Source: Saccharibacillus sacchari DSM 19268 (GTDB lineage Bacteria; Bacillota; Bacilli; Paenibacillales; Paenibacillaceae). Taken from it: a stretch of DNA of 64,000 bases. The position numbers and the translations under genes are program-made. Positions 18,042 to 25,157 of the stretch are shown piece by piece. Under the pieces are notes generated by a model. The model did not search any database, was not told the DNA's origin, and saw only the letters and a list, made by a program, of their open reading frames with translations. Location: positions 2,728,017-2,792,016 of the forward strand of contig NZ_KK073875.1 of NCBI RefSeq assembly GCF_000585395.1, in the 5' to 3' direction. Each line of letters begins with the position of its first letter. Within the stretch, counting starts at the first letter, position 1.

Positions 18042-19085
18042 ATGAAAATATTGTTGTATGCCGGCTCGTTAAAAACGGTGAGCCGCAGCGGCGTAGGCGA
18101 AGCGATCCGTCATCAGCGCGAGGCGATGGAGCGGCTTGGCGTCGATTATACGATGGACGAGCAGGACGATTACGACCTCGTGCATCTGAATACCATCTTC
18201 CCGGATTCGCTGCGAATGGCGCGCAGAGCGAAACGCAAAGGCAAAAAAGTCGTCTACCACGCCCACTCCACCATGGAGGATTTTCGCAATTCGTTTATCG
18301 GCTCCAACCTGGCTGCGCCGCTGTTCAAGCAGTGGATTTTGCGCTGCTATCGCAGTGCCGACTTGCTGATTACCCCGACCGAGTATTCAAAAGGATTGAT
18401 TCAAGCCTATGGAAAGATTCCGCCGATCGTAAGTCTGTCGAACGGCGTGGATAGCGCTTTTTTTGCACCGGATACGGAGGCGGGTCAACGTTTCCGCCGC
18501 AAGCACGGGTTGTCGGGCGAGACGAAAGTCGTCATCTCCGTCGGCCACTATATCGAGCGCAAAGGGGTATTGGACTTCGTTGAACTGGCGCGCCGAATGC
18601 CGGATCACGAATTTTACTGGTTCGGCTTCACGCCGCTGTATATGGTACCCGCCAAAATTCGCGAAGCGGTCGAGAGTAAACTGCCGAACTTGCATTTTCC
18701 GGGCTACGTGAATCGGGATGAGCTGCGGGACGCGTATTGCGGCAGCGATCTGTTCTTGTTTGCCACGCATGAGGAGACGGAAGGGATTGTGCTGCTGGAG
18801 GCGCTGGCTGCGGGGATTCCGGTACTGGTGCGCGACCTGCCGATCTATGCGGAGTGGCTGGAGGATGGCGGCACGGTATACAAGGCTCGCGATCTGGAGA
18901 CATTCGAACGCGGGATTCGGGGGATTACGGAGCGCGCGCTGCCTGACCTGACCGAGAACGGCCGGAAGCTTGCGTTCGGTCTGGATCTGGATGCGGTAGG
19001 ACGAAGATTGGTTGAGTTGTACGCGAATGCGTTACATAGCGGGACGGAGAAGCCGAAGGCGCAGGTGCTGCGGCCGGAGGCTTAA
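18042..19085 (+). CDS. GT4 glycosyltransferase, CpoA/LafB-like glycolipid synthase
   Basis: A 347-residue GT-B glycosyltransferase. Its N-domain (MKILLYAGSLKTVSRSGVGE, DDYDLVHLNTIFPDS, KKVVYHAHSTMEDFRNSFIG, TPTEYSKGLI) follows closely what I know of pneumococcal CpoA and listerial LafB, which add a second sugar to glucosyl-diacylglycerol. The C-domain has VISVGHYIERKGVLDFVELA and the EX7E-type HEETEGIVLLEALAAGIPVL (~243-262). It likely acts after the LafA-like enzyme two genes upstream to make a diglycosyl lipid, a lipoteichoic acid anchor or bilayer lipid. The sugar added (glucose or galactose) cannot be read from sequence. Confidence 0.82.
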   Translation: MKILLYAGSLKTVSRSGVGEAIRHQREAMERLGVDYTMDEQDDYDLVHLNTIFPDSLRMARRAKRKGKKVVYHAHSTMEDFRNSFIGSNLAAPLFKQWILRCYRSADLLITPTEYSKGLIQAYGKIPPIVSLSNGVDSAFFAPDTEAGQRFRRKHGLSGETKVVISVGHYIERKGVLDFVELARRMPDHEFYWFGFTPLYMVPAKIREAVESKLPNLHFPGYVNRDELRDAYCGSDLFLFATHEETEGIVLLEALAAGIPVLVRDLPIYAEWLEDGGTVYKARDLETFERGIRGITERALPDLTENGRKLAFGLDLDAVGRRLVELYANALHSGTEKPKAQVLRPEA

Positions 19086-19105
19086 CGAGTTGATTTTATT
19101 ATAGG

Positions 19106-19186
19106 TAAAAAAGAACCCTTGTCGCCGTCGCGGCCTGCTTATCTTCGGATAAACGGGTCGCGGGGCGAACAGGGTTCTTTTTTAAA
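19106..19186. terminator. Long hairpin terminator between convergent genes
   Basis: AAAAAAGAACCCTTGTCGCC (from 19108) mirrors GGCGAACAGGGTTCTTTTTT (to 19182) around a GC-rich inner part. It has A- and T-runs on opposite sides, so it can serve both the glycosyltransferase gene and the convergent aldo/keto reductase gene. Confidence 0.82.
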
Positions 19187-19248
19187 GAAAAATCGATCGC
19201 TGCAATACGACTCTCGATGGCGCGCTGCCGATTTTTTTCAAACTAAGC

Positions 19249-20166
19249 TTAAGGCAGTTGATTCCCCGCCGCGCGGTAAATGCCGTACCACTCTTCGCGG
19301 GACAGTTTCACTTCGCTTGCCTTGATGCAGTCCTTGATGCGCTGAATGTTCATCGTGCCGGTTACGGGCTGCATGTTCGCCGGGTGACGCAGCAGCCACG
19401 CGATCGCGATCGTCGTGTTGCTTACGCCGTGCGCTTCGGCAACTTTGTTGATCTCCGCGTTAAGCTCCGGGAACTTCTCGTTGTCCAGGAAGACGCCTTC
19501 GAAGAATCCGTACTGGAACGGCGACCACGGTTGAATGGTAATGTCGTGCAGACGGCAGTAGTCGAGAATGCTTCCGTCGCGGTCTACCGACTCGTCGATC
19601 AGCATGTTCACGTTGACGCCGTTGGAGATCATGTTGGCGTTCGTGATGCTGAGTTGAAGCTGATTGGCGACGAGCGGCTGTTTCACGTACTTTTTCAAAA
19701 GCTCGATCTGCATCGGCTTCTGGTTGGATACGCCGAAATGACGGACTTTGCCCGAAGCTTCCAACTGGTCGAACGCTTCCGCGACTTCTTCCGGCTCAAC
19801 GAGCGCGTCCGGGCGGTGCAGCAGCAGAACGTCCAAGTATTCCGTGTTCAAGCGCTTCAGAATGCCGTCGACGGAAGAAAGGATATGTTCTTTGGAAAAG
19901 TCGAATTGTCCTTGGCGAATGCCGCACTTGGACTGGAGAATCAGCTTCTCGCGCACGGTCGGGCTCATATGTACCGCTTCCGCAAAAATCTCCTCGCATT
20001 GACCCCCGCCGTAGATGTCCGCATGATCGAAGAAATTCGCGCCTTCGTCCAGCGAAGTCTGCACGAACGCTTCCGCTTCCTGTTTCTCCAGCGAGTTGAT
20101 GCGCATGCAGCCGACAGCGACCACCGGTACGTCGAGGTTGCTTGTTCCGAGCTTGATCGTTCTCAT
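19249..20166 (-). CDS. Aldo/keto reductase (YdhF-like)
   Basis: A 305-residue AKR barrel enzyme. Marks: VVAVGCMRINSLEKQEAE at the start, NFFDHADIYGGGQCEEIFAEAV (~45-65, Asp and Tyr), LQSKCGIRQGQFDFSKEHIL (Lys, ~78-97), LDVLLLHRPDALVEPEEVAEA (His, ~118) and the cofactor segment QPVTGTMNIQRIKDC near 270. It resembles the YdhF branch of NADPH-dependent reductases. TAAGGAGGAAA precedes the ATG. It stands alone and is not closely related to the reductase at 10877. Confidence 0.92.
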   Translation of the reverse strand: MRTIKLGTSNLDVPVVAVGCMRINSLEKQEAEAFVQTSLDEGANFFDHADIYGGGQCEEIFAEAVHMSPTVREKLILQSKCGIRQGQFDFSKEHILSSVDGILKRLNTEYLDVLLLHRPDALVEPEEVAEAFDQLEASGKVRHFGVSNQKPMQIELLKKYVKQPLVANQLQLSITNANMISNGVNVNMLIDESVDRDGSILDYCRLHDITIQPWSPFQYGFFEGVFLDNEKFPELNAEINKVAEAHGVSNTTIAIAWLLRHPANMQPVTGTMNIQRIKDCIKASEVKLSREEWYGIYRAAGNQLP

Positions 20167-20349
20167 GATTCGATTTCCTCCTTAGTATATATCCATAGGC
20201 TATGTTCGAAAGAAAAGTGCTCGCGAATGGCAAGACACTATAATTTTTACATAAAAGAAAAGCGGTTTCAAGATGACTAAGCAAGAATAGAGCGTACTTT
20301 CCCCTTTTTTGGTTAATGTATTTGTTACTACCAGAAAGGAGTGAATGGT

Positions 20350-20598
20350 ATGCCAATCGGAGCTTATGGGCTGTTGTTTCCGGGCATCGCCCTGATTCTG
20401 TTGGGTGTGTTGTACTTGCGTCGAGGGTTCCTTCCCAAGCCGGAGCCTTATCGAAAAAGCGAGGACTGGGGGCATGGCGGTGCCGTTCCGCGCGAACGTA
20501 CAGCCAAATTGGCAGCGGGAAGCGCTCTGGTGATCGCCGGAATCATTCTAATTGTCTTTTTCGCAGCGGTTCCGTCTTTGTTTCCGCTGTTCGAATAA
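20350..20598 (+). CDS. Small two-helix membrane protein, function unknown
   Basis: An 82-residue protein with two hydrophobic helices, YGLLFPGIALILLGVLYL (~5-22) and AAGSALVIAGIILIVFFAAV (~53-72). They are joined by a charged, glycine-containing loop (KPEPYRKSEDWGHGGAVPRE). I do not recognise a family. ATG 20350 is chosen because AAAGGAG ends eight bases before it; the in-frame GTG at 20341 overlaps that site. It stands alone between divergent neighbours. Confidence 0.7.
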   Translation: MPIGAYGLLFPGIALILLGVLYLRRGFLPKPEPYRKSEDWGHGGAVPRERTAKLAAGSALVIAGIILIVFFAAVPSLFPLFE

Positions 20599-20663
20599 CA
20601 CTGTCCAAAAACAACACTTGAAATCTCCACCGAAAAAGCCGATAATGAGTATATAAAATAATT

Positions 20664-20693
20664 ATAGTTACTTACTTTATTTAGTATAACTAT
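20664..20693. promoter_or_regulatory. Candidate operator before the LLM oxidoreductase
   Basis: ATAGTTA (20664-20670) and TAACTAT (20687-20693) are exact reverse complements 16 bases apart, in the AT-rich promoter region of the flavin-dependent oxidoreductase gene. The spacing suits a dimeric repressor. No cognate regulator is adjacent. Confidence 0.4.
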
Positions 20694-20734
20694 CCGAACC
20701 TCAAAAGTCGGCTTATCGAAAAGGAGATTCAATC

Positions 20735-21799
20735 ATGGAAATCGGTATCAGTACCTTTGTAGAAACAACCCCGGCAGACGGGAACGGGCCTACGATCAGC
20801 CACGCGGAGCGCATTCGCCAAGTCGTCGAGGAGATCGTGCTTGCGGACAAAGTCGGTCTCGACGTATTCGGCGTAGGCGAACATCATCGCGCGGACTATG
20901 CAGCATCCGCTCCGGCGGTCATTTTGGCTGCGGCCGCGGCGCGTACGGAAAACATTCGTTTGACGAGTGCCGTTACGGTGCTTTCGTCGGCCGATCCGGT
21001 GCGCGTCTTCCAAGACTTTTCCACCGTGGACGCGATTTCGAACGGCCGCGCGGAAATCATGGCGGGACGCGGATCGTTTATCGAATCGTTCCCGCTGTTC
21101 GGCTACGACCTGAACGATTACGACGAGTTGTTCGACGAGAAACTGGAATTGCTGCTCAAAATTCAGGAGTCGGAGATCGTGGATTGGAAAGGCGGCCATC
21201 GCCCTGCAATCAAGAGCCGCGGCGTGTATCCGCGTCCGGTCCAGGAAAAGCTCCCGATCTGGATCGGCAGCGGCGGTAATCAGGAATCCGTGGTGCGCGC
21301 GGGTCTGCTGAATCTTCCGCTCGTATTGGCGATTATCGGCGGACGTCCCGCGCAATTCGCGCCGCTGGTCGACCTGTACAAACGCGCGGCGGAACACGGC
21401 GGGAATGATGCTTCCCTGCTTCCGGTCGCTTCCCACTCGCACGGCTTCGTCGGCGAGAGCGACGACATCGCTGCGGACAAATTCTTCCCTTCGATGCAGT
21501 ATGCCATGACCGTTCTGGGCAAAGAACGCGGTTGGGGTCCTTATACGCGTCAAGGTTTCGATGCCCTGCGCGGACCGGAAGGCGCTCTGTATGTCGGCAG
21601 CCCGGAGACGGTCGCGAAAAAAATCATCGATCTGCGCAAAAAGGTGGGCATTACCCGCTTCATGCTGCATACGCCGGTCGGCACGATGAAAAATCACGAC
21701 GATGTGCTGCGTTCGGTTGAACTGCTAGGCACGAAAGTCGCTCCGATCGTACGCGAAGAGATCGCGGCATGGGAAGCGGCCGGACAGCCGGAGGATTAA
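20735..21799 (+). CDS. LLM-class (luciferase-like) flavin-dependent oxidoreductase
   Basis: A 354-residue TIM-barrel monooxygenase of the bacterial luciferase-like superfamily, which uses reduced FMN or F420-type flavin with oxygen. Marks: DVFGVGEHHRADYAASAPAV (~44-63), the TSAVTVLSSADPVRVFQDFS segment (~78-97), EIMAGRGSFIESFPLFGY (~109-126) and IWIGSGGNQESV (~180). The substrate is unknown. AAAAGGAG precedes the ATG. Its stop codon is the first bases of an intergenic hairpin element (21799-21941). Confidence 0.92.
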   Translation: MEIGISTFVETTPADGNGPTISHAERIRQVVEEIVLADKVGLDVFGVGEHHRADYAASAPAVILAAAAARTENIRLTSAVTVLSSADPVRVFQDFSTVDAISNGRAEIMAGRGSFIESFPLFGYDLNDYDELFDEKLELLLKIQESEIVDWKGGHRPAIKSRGVYPRPVQEKLPIWIGSGGNQESVVRAGLLNLPLVLAIIGGRPAQFAPLVDLYKRAAEHGGNDASLLPVASHSHGFVGESDDIAADKFFPSMQYAMTVLGKERGWGPYTRQGFDALRGPEGALYVGSPETVAKKIIDLRKKVGITRFMLHTPVGTMKNHDDVLRSVELLGTKVAPIVREEIAAWEAAGQPED

Positions 21800-21941
21800 G
21801 TACCTTGTCAACGCTAAAAGTAAGGTTGTGTTCGACTGAGATTTCGTACCTAAAGCGTGTACGAAGTCTCCAACGGAAACGCACCTAAAGCGTGTGCGTT
21901 TCAGTCGAACACAACCTCTGATTAAGAGTTGACAAGCTATT
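21799..21941 (+). repeat. Hairpin element family 1, copy a (two CTAAAGCGT-loop hairpins)
   Basis: A 143-bp element bounded by imperfect inverted ends (AGTACCTTGTCAACGC at left, GAGTTGACAAGCTATT at right). The outer arms pair over GGTTGTGTTCGACTGA / TCAGTCGAACACAACC. Inside are two hairpins, GAGATTTCGTAC-loop-GTACGAAGTCTC and GAAACGCAC-loop-GTGCGTTTC. Both have the nine-base loop CTAAAGCGT. A second copy with the same ends and loop but another stem lies at 62056-62161 in the opposite orientation. Confidence 0.85.
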
Positions 21942-21949
21942 AAGTTCAG

Positions 21950-22145
21950 TTATCTCGATAACTGCATATATCCGTTTAAATCTGTCCTATGCTTTCGTAC
22001 TCGGAAAATAACTGCAAATCTCCATTTAAATGAGGGGATTTCCGCTCGATTCGGATGGTTTTCTTCAAATAACTGTATGTGTGCAGTTATTTGATGCTCA
22101 AACGTATCTGCTCTCAGAATAACTGTATTTACGTAGTTATTTGCT
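21950..22145 (+). repeat. Four degenerate ATAACTGNA repeat units
   Basis: The motif (A)ATAACTG(C/T)A recurs at about 21958, 22007, 22069 and 22118, roughly every 50-60 bases. The first two units share TCC(A/G)TTTAAAT. The last two form palindromes AATAACTGTAT-N5/6-AGTTATTT. No protein is encoded. This looks like a decaying intergenic repeat array next to the family 1 element. Confidence 0.65.
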
Positions 22146-22186
22146 ACGCTTAGCTGCGACGCCCTTATGCTCATCTTTTAAAAGCG

Positions 22187-22216
22187 AGCCTGCGATATTA
22201 CATCGCAGGCTTTTTC
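22187..22216 (+). terminator. Rho-independent terminator
   Basis: AGCCTGCGAT (22187-22196) and ATCGCAGGCT (22202-22211) are exact complements followed by TTTT. It lies about 390 bases after the LLM oxidoreductase gene and just before the ArsR promoter, so it insulates the latter. Confidence 0.82.
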
Positions 22217-22240
22217 TGCTGCCCGATTTCTTTTATTTTT

Positions 22241-22279
22241 CGAATATTCCTTTACAGGAATATTCGGTTCGGTTATAGT
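22241..22279 (+). promoter_or_regulatory. ArsR promoter with a perfect 26-bp operator palindrome
   Basis: CGAATATTCCT and AGGAATATTCG are exact inverted arms around TTAC (22241-22266). The sequence also contains a good sigma-A promoter: TTTACA (22251-22256), 17-base spacer, TATAGT (22274-22279). The palindrome covers the -35 box. Because ArsR-family repressors usually bind such palindromes at their own promoters, autorepression is the likely logic. Confidence 0.72.
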
Positions 22280-22381
22280 AGACGTATCTTAAGGCAGAAC
22301 GCGAAAAGAGGTGATCTTGCGCAGGCTCAGCGGGTGCGACAAAGGAAATGCCGCCGGGTTGCAAGGCTGCGCAAAAACGAT

Positions 22382-22702
22382 ATGAACGAAGAAAATATCG
22401 CGGTATTCGCCGCTTTGGCTGAACCGAGCCGAATGCGGATGGTCTCGCTGCTGCGCAGCGGGCCGCTGAGCGTGGGTGAGATCGCGGAGCGGTTGCAGAT
22501 CCGCCAGCCTCAAGCTTCAAAGCATCTCAAGGTGCTTCAACAAGCGGGCATCGTCGAAGTTGAAGCCGATGCCAATCGCAGGCATTATCGGCTTCGGGCG
22601 GAACCTTTTCAAGAGCTGGAACTTTGGCTGACAGGTTATCGGGAGCTGTGGAACGAACGTTTCGACCGACTGGACGATTATTTGAAAAACATGCCGGATT
22701 GA
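22382..22702 (+). CDS. ArsR-family HTH transcriptional regulator
   Basis: A 106-residue winged-helix repressor of the ArsR/SmtB group: FAALAEPSRMRMVSLLRSGP (~7-26), SVGEIAERLQIRQPQASKHL (~28-47, the recognition helix) and the wing VEVEADANRRHYRL (~58-71). No CxC metal site is seen, so it is probably not an arsenic or cadmium sensor. It belongs to the ArsR subgroup found next to SRPBCC genes. Two SRPBCC genes follow on the same strand and likely form its operon. The ATG at 22382 has only a weak ribosome binding site; a GTG at 22334 in frame is possible. Confidence 0.88.
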   Translation: MNEENIAVFAALAEPSRMRMVSLLRSGPLSVGEIAERLQIRQPQASKHLKVLQQAGIVEVEADANRRHYRLRAEPFQELELWLTGYRELWNERFDRLDDYLKNMPD

Positions 22703-22772
22703 ACGCAGAATGACGAAGACGACTGCGTAACGCGTACCATCATAAATTGATGATTTCGGGGAGGGTTTCGAC

Positions 22773-23270
22773 ATGGGAGAAATGACAATTAAGGCCGAAG
22801 GACTGGAATTCGCAATGGAACGCGTGTTCAACGCATCACGTGACAAGGTATTTGCCGCATTTACGGAGTGCGAGCACTTGAAGCATTGGTGGGGACCCCG
22901 TGGCTGGGAACTTACCGCGTGCAACCTCGATTTCCGTCCGGAAGGCGCTTGGCACTATTGCATGACGTGCAAGGACGAGTCGCAGGGCGAATTCTTCGGC
23001 ATGGAATCGTGGGGCAAAGCCGTCTATCGGGCGATCGACGCGCCGAACTCCATCGTCTATACGGATTATTTCTCAGATGCCGAAGGCACCCTCAACGAAG
23101 ATATGCCGCCGTCCGACACCACGCTTGTTTTCGAGGAAGTCGAAGGCGGAACCAAAGTCATCTCCCGCACGTTGTATGATTCCGAAGAGTCGCTCAAGAC
23201 AGTGATGGAAATGGGCATGGAGCAGGGCATTCGCGAGACTTGGGATCGACTGGACGAATATCTGGGCTAA
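22773..23270 (+). CDS. SRPBCC-domain (AHSA1-like) protein, first of a tandem pair
   Basis: A 165-residue START/Bet v 1-fold protein of the AHSA1-like group. These form a hydrophobic ligand cavity; the ligand is unknown. Marks: FNASRDKVFAAFTECEHLKH (~15-34), WWGPRGWELTACNLDFRPEG (~35-54) and a C-terminal helix MEMGMEQGIRETWDRLDEYL. GGGGAGGG precedes the ATG. It shares operon and ancestry with the next gene and follows ArsR by 70 bases. Confidence 0.9.
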   Translation: MGEMTIKAEGLEFAMERVFNASRDKVFAAFTECEHLKHWWGPRGWELTACNLDFRPEGAWHYCMTCKDESQGEFFGMESWGKAVYRAIDAPNSIVYTDYFSDAEGTLNEDMPPSDTTLVFEEVEGGTKVISRTLYDSEESLKTVMEMGMEQGIRETWDRLDEYLG

Positions 23271-23296
23271 GTTGAGCATTCGCTGGAGGTGGTACG

Positions 23297-23794
23297 ATGG
23301 GCAAGGTAACGTCGAGAGTCGAACCGCTGGAACTGATCCTGGAGAAAAGCTTTGGCGTATCCCCGGAGACTCTATTCGATGCGTTGACGCAATCGGAGCA
23401 TCTGAGACGTTGGTGGGCGCCGGGAGATTGGGAATTGACGGCATGCGAGGTTGATTTTCGCGTCGACGGCTCTTGGTTCTATGCGATGAAATATACGGGT
23501 CAAACGCCGGGAGACCTGTATGGTACGGACGCAGGCGGCAGATGGCTGTATCGGGAGATCGATAAGCCCCGTTCCTTCACTTTTATCGACCTTTTTGCAG
23601 ATGCCAATAATGTGATTGACGAGATTATGCCGCAAGGAGCGGTAACGATGCTCTTTGCCGATCACGAGGAGGGAACGCGGCTCACCGTGCGCATGCGGTA
23701 TGACTCCGAGGATGATCTGAATACCATGATCGACATCGGAATGGAGCAAGGCATGGGCGATGTGCTGGAACGTTTGGAGGCCTATCTCATTTGA
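23297..23794 (+). CDS. SRPBCC-domain (AHSA1-like) protein, second of a tandem pair
   Basis: A 165-residue paralogue of the preceding gene, with the same length and pattern: FGVSPETLFDALTQSEHLRR, WWAPGDWELTACEVDFRVDG and the C-terminal MIDIGMEQGMGDVLERLEAY. The two differ at many cavity positions, so they may bind different ligands or act as a heterodimer. CTGGAGGTGG precedes the ATG, 26 bases after the first gene. A terminator follows. Confidence 0.9.
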   Translation: MGKVTSRVEPLELILEKSFGVSPETLFDALTQSEHLRRWWAPGDWELTACEVDFRVDGSWFYAMKYTGQTPGDLYGTDAGGRWLYREIDKPRSFTFIDLFADANNVIDEIMPQGAVTMLFADHEEGTRLTVRMRYDSEDDLNTMIDIGMEQGMGDVLERLEAYLI

Positions 23795-23831
23795 TCCGCT
23801 CGCCGAATACAGCAATAGACGCAAATCAACG

Positions 23832-23862
23832 AAGCCGCCGGCACCATCGCCAGCGGCTTTTT
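23832..23862 (+). terminator. Rho-independent terminator
   Basis: AAGCCGC (23832-23838) and GCGGCTT (23853-23859) with an inner partial stem, followed by T residues. It ends the ArsR-SRPBCC operon. Confidence 0.75.
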
Positions 23863-23915
23863 AGTATGCGGATTCGTTTCGAAGCGAAAAACTTCGGGAA
23901 GAATCTGCGCTTTTT

Positions 23916-24344
23916 TTAACGAAATACCTTCTTCTGAAGCAACTCCAACGCCTCTTCCAACTCCTTCAACTCGTCCTCCGTCAACCCGGCGATCCGCTGC
24001 TCGAATCCTTGCTGGGCTTGCGCGAACACGCGTCCCATCATCGCTTGCCCGTCTGTCGACAACCGGAACAGCTGGCGTCGTCGATCGACGTCGTCCGTCG
24101 CTTTTTCACAGAGTCTTTTTTCCGTCAGCTTGCGCAATTCGCGGCTTGTATTCGGCAGCGACAGGTCCACGCAATCCGCGATCTCGCTCGGCGTTACGGG
24201 CTGGCTGACCATCATATACTCCAAAATTTTATATTGAACGGGCGTGACGTCTTCGTTCTTCACGCCCCGGGTCAACTCGTGGCTGACTTCGTGCAGGTCT
24301 GCCGTGAACGCAACGAATTTTTGAAACAAAGTACCATGATCCAT
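23916..24344 (-). CDS. MarR-family transcriptional regulator
   Basis: A 142-residue MarR winged-helix protein: VTPVQYKILEYMMVSQPVTP (~33-52), SEIADCVDLSLPNTSRELRK (~53-72, recognition helix) and the wing EKATDDVDRRRQLFRLSTDG (~78-97), then a dimerisation helix. It is divergent from a NAD(P)H-dependent oxidoreductase gene and shares overlapping promoters with it, the standard MarR layout for repressing a quinone or oxidant-responsive reductase. ATG 24344 follows AAGAGGTGAG; the longer frame start at 24392 lies inside the promoter. Confidence 0.9.
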   Translation of the reverse strand: MDHGTLFQKFVAFTADLHEVSHELTRGVKNEDVTPVQYKILEYMMVSQPVTPSEIADCVDLSLPNTSRELRKLTEKRLCEKATDDVDRRRQLFRLSTDGQAMMGRVFAQAQQGFEQRIAGLTEDELKELEEALELLQKKVFR

Positions 24345-24377
24345 GTTCTCACCTCTTGCACCCAACATAGCAAAAAA

Positions 24378-24428
24378 CTTATCCATATACAATTATCATT
24401 TGACAACTATAAGTCATGCGTGATACCT
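24378..24428. promoter_or_regulatory. Back-to-back promoters sharing a -35 region
   Basis: The plus-strand -35 TTGACA (24400-24405) and the minus-strand -35 TTGTCA (complement of 24401-24406) overlap almost fully. Seventeen bases out are ATACCT (24423-24428) for the reductase gene and GATAAG (complement of 24378-24383) for marR. One bound MarR dimer here could control both genes. Confidence 0.6.
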
Positions 24429-24466
24429 TTTTGTTATCAAAAGATAAGTAAATGGAGGCGTTATTA

Positions 24467-25054
24467 ATGAACATGCTGTTGATTTATGCTCACCCTAACC
24501 ATAAAAGCTTGAGTTACTCGTTCATGGAGCAGGTGTTGCGCGGCGCTGACGAGAATGCGCAGGTTAACGAAACCCGAGTGCTTGATTTGTACGAAGAAGG
24601 CTTCGATCCGGTGCTGATGTTCAATGAAGAGAAAAGAAGACGGGATATGCATATCGACCCGGAACTGGCGCGCCATCGCGAGCTGATGCTGTGGGCGGAT
24701 AAGATCGTGTTGATCTATCCGATCTGGTGGGGGCGTCCGCCTGCGATGCTGATGGGCTTCATCGACAAGATGTTTGCGTCCAACTTCGCGTACCGCGACA
24801 AAGGCGGCCTGCTGCCGGAAGGTCTGCTCAAAGGCAAATCGGTCGTCTGTGTTTCCGTGATGAAGGGGCCGACCGGGTACCTGCAATTGTGGCTGGGCAA
24901 CGCTCACCGCATTCTGATGCGCAAGGCGCTGTTCAACTACGTCGGGATTAAAAAAGTGAAATTTTTCGAATTCGGCAATATGGAAAGTCCGAAAGGCAAG
25001 CATGAGCAAAAGCTGGAGAAGGTGTATCGCTATTTCCGGGCGGTTACGAGCTAA
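24467..25054 (+). CDS. NAD(P)H-dependent flavodoxin-fold oxidoreductase (quinone reductase-like)
   Basis: A 195-residue flavodoxin-like-fold enzyme of the NQO1/KefF/YwrO group, FMN or FAD-binding, which reduces quinones or nitro compounds by two electrons. Marks: MLLIYAHPNHKSLSYSFMEQ (~3-22), VLIYPIWWGRPPAMLMGFID (~85-104, the flavin and active-site loop) and KSVVCVSVMKGP (~128). GGAGG nine bases before ATG 24467 sets the start. The divergent MarR gene probably represses it until an electrophile or quinone is present. Confidence 0.9.
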   Translation: MNMLLIYAHPNHKSLSYSFMEQVLRGADENAQVNETRVLDLYEEGFDPVLMFNEEKRRRDMHIDPELARHRELMLWADKIVLIYPIWWGRPPAMLMGFIDKMFASNFAYRDKGGLLPEGLLKGKSVVCVSVMKGPTGYLQLWLGNAHRILMRKALFNYVGIKKVKFFEFGNMESPKGKHEQKLEKVYRYFRAVTS

Positions 25055-25157
25055 TTCCTACTCTTTCGGTTTGTATTCAAGATAACTGCGTGCTAAGGTA
25101 AAACGGAAGGCCGAAAAGCCGGAATGTCCAACTTACTTAGACGGAGGCGAATCAGTT

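Noticed and set aside
20729..21697. Minus-strand open frame of 322 codons
   Set aside because: Antisense to the LLM oxidoreductase, whose motifs are unambiguous.
21950..22145. CRISPR array
   Set aside because: The repeated ATAACTG motif is only about 10 bases, degenerate, and the intervals vary; there are no identical 25-40 base repeats and no cas genes.
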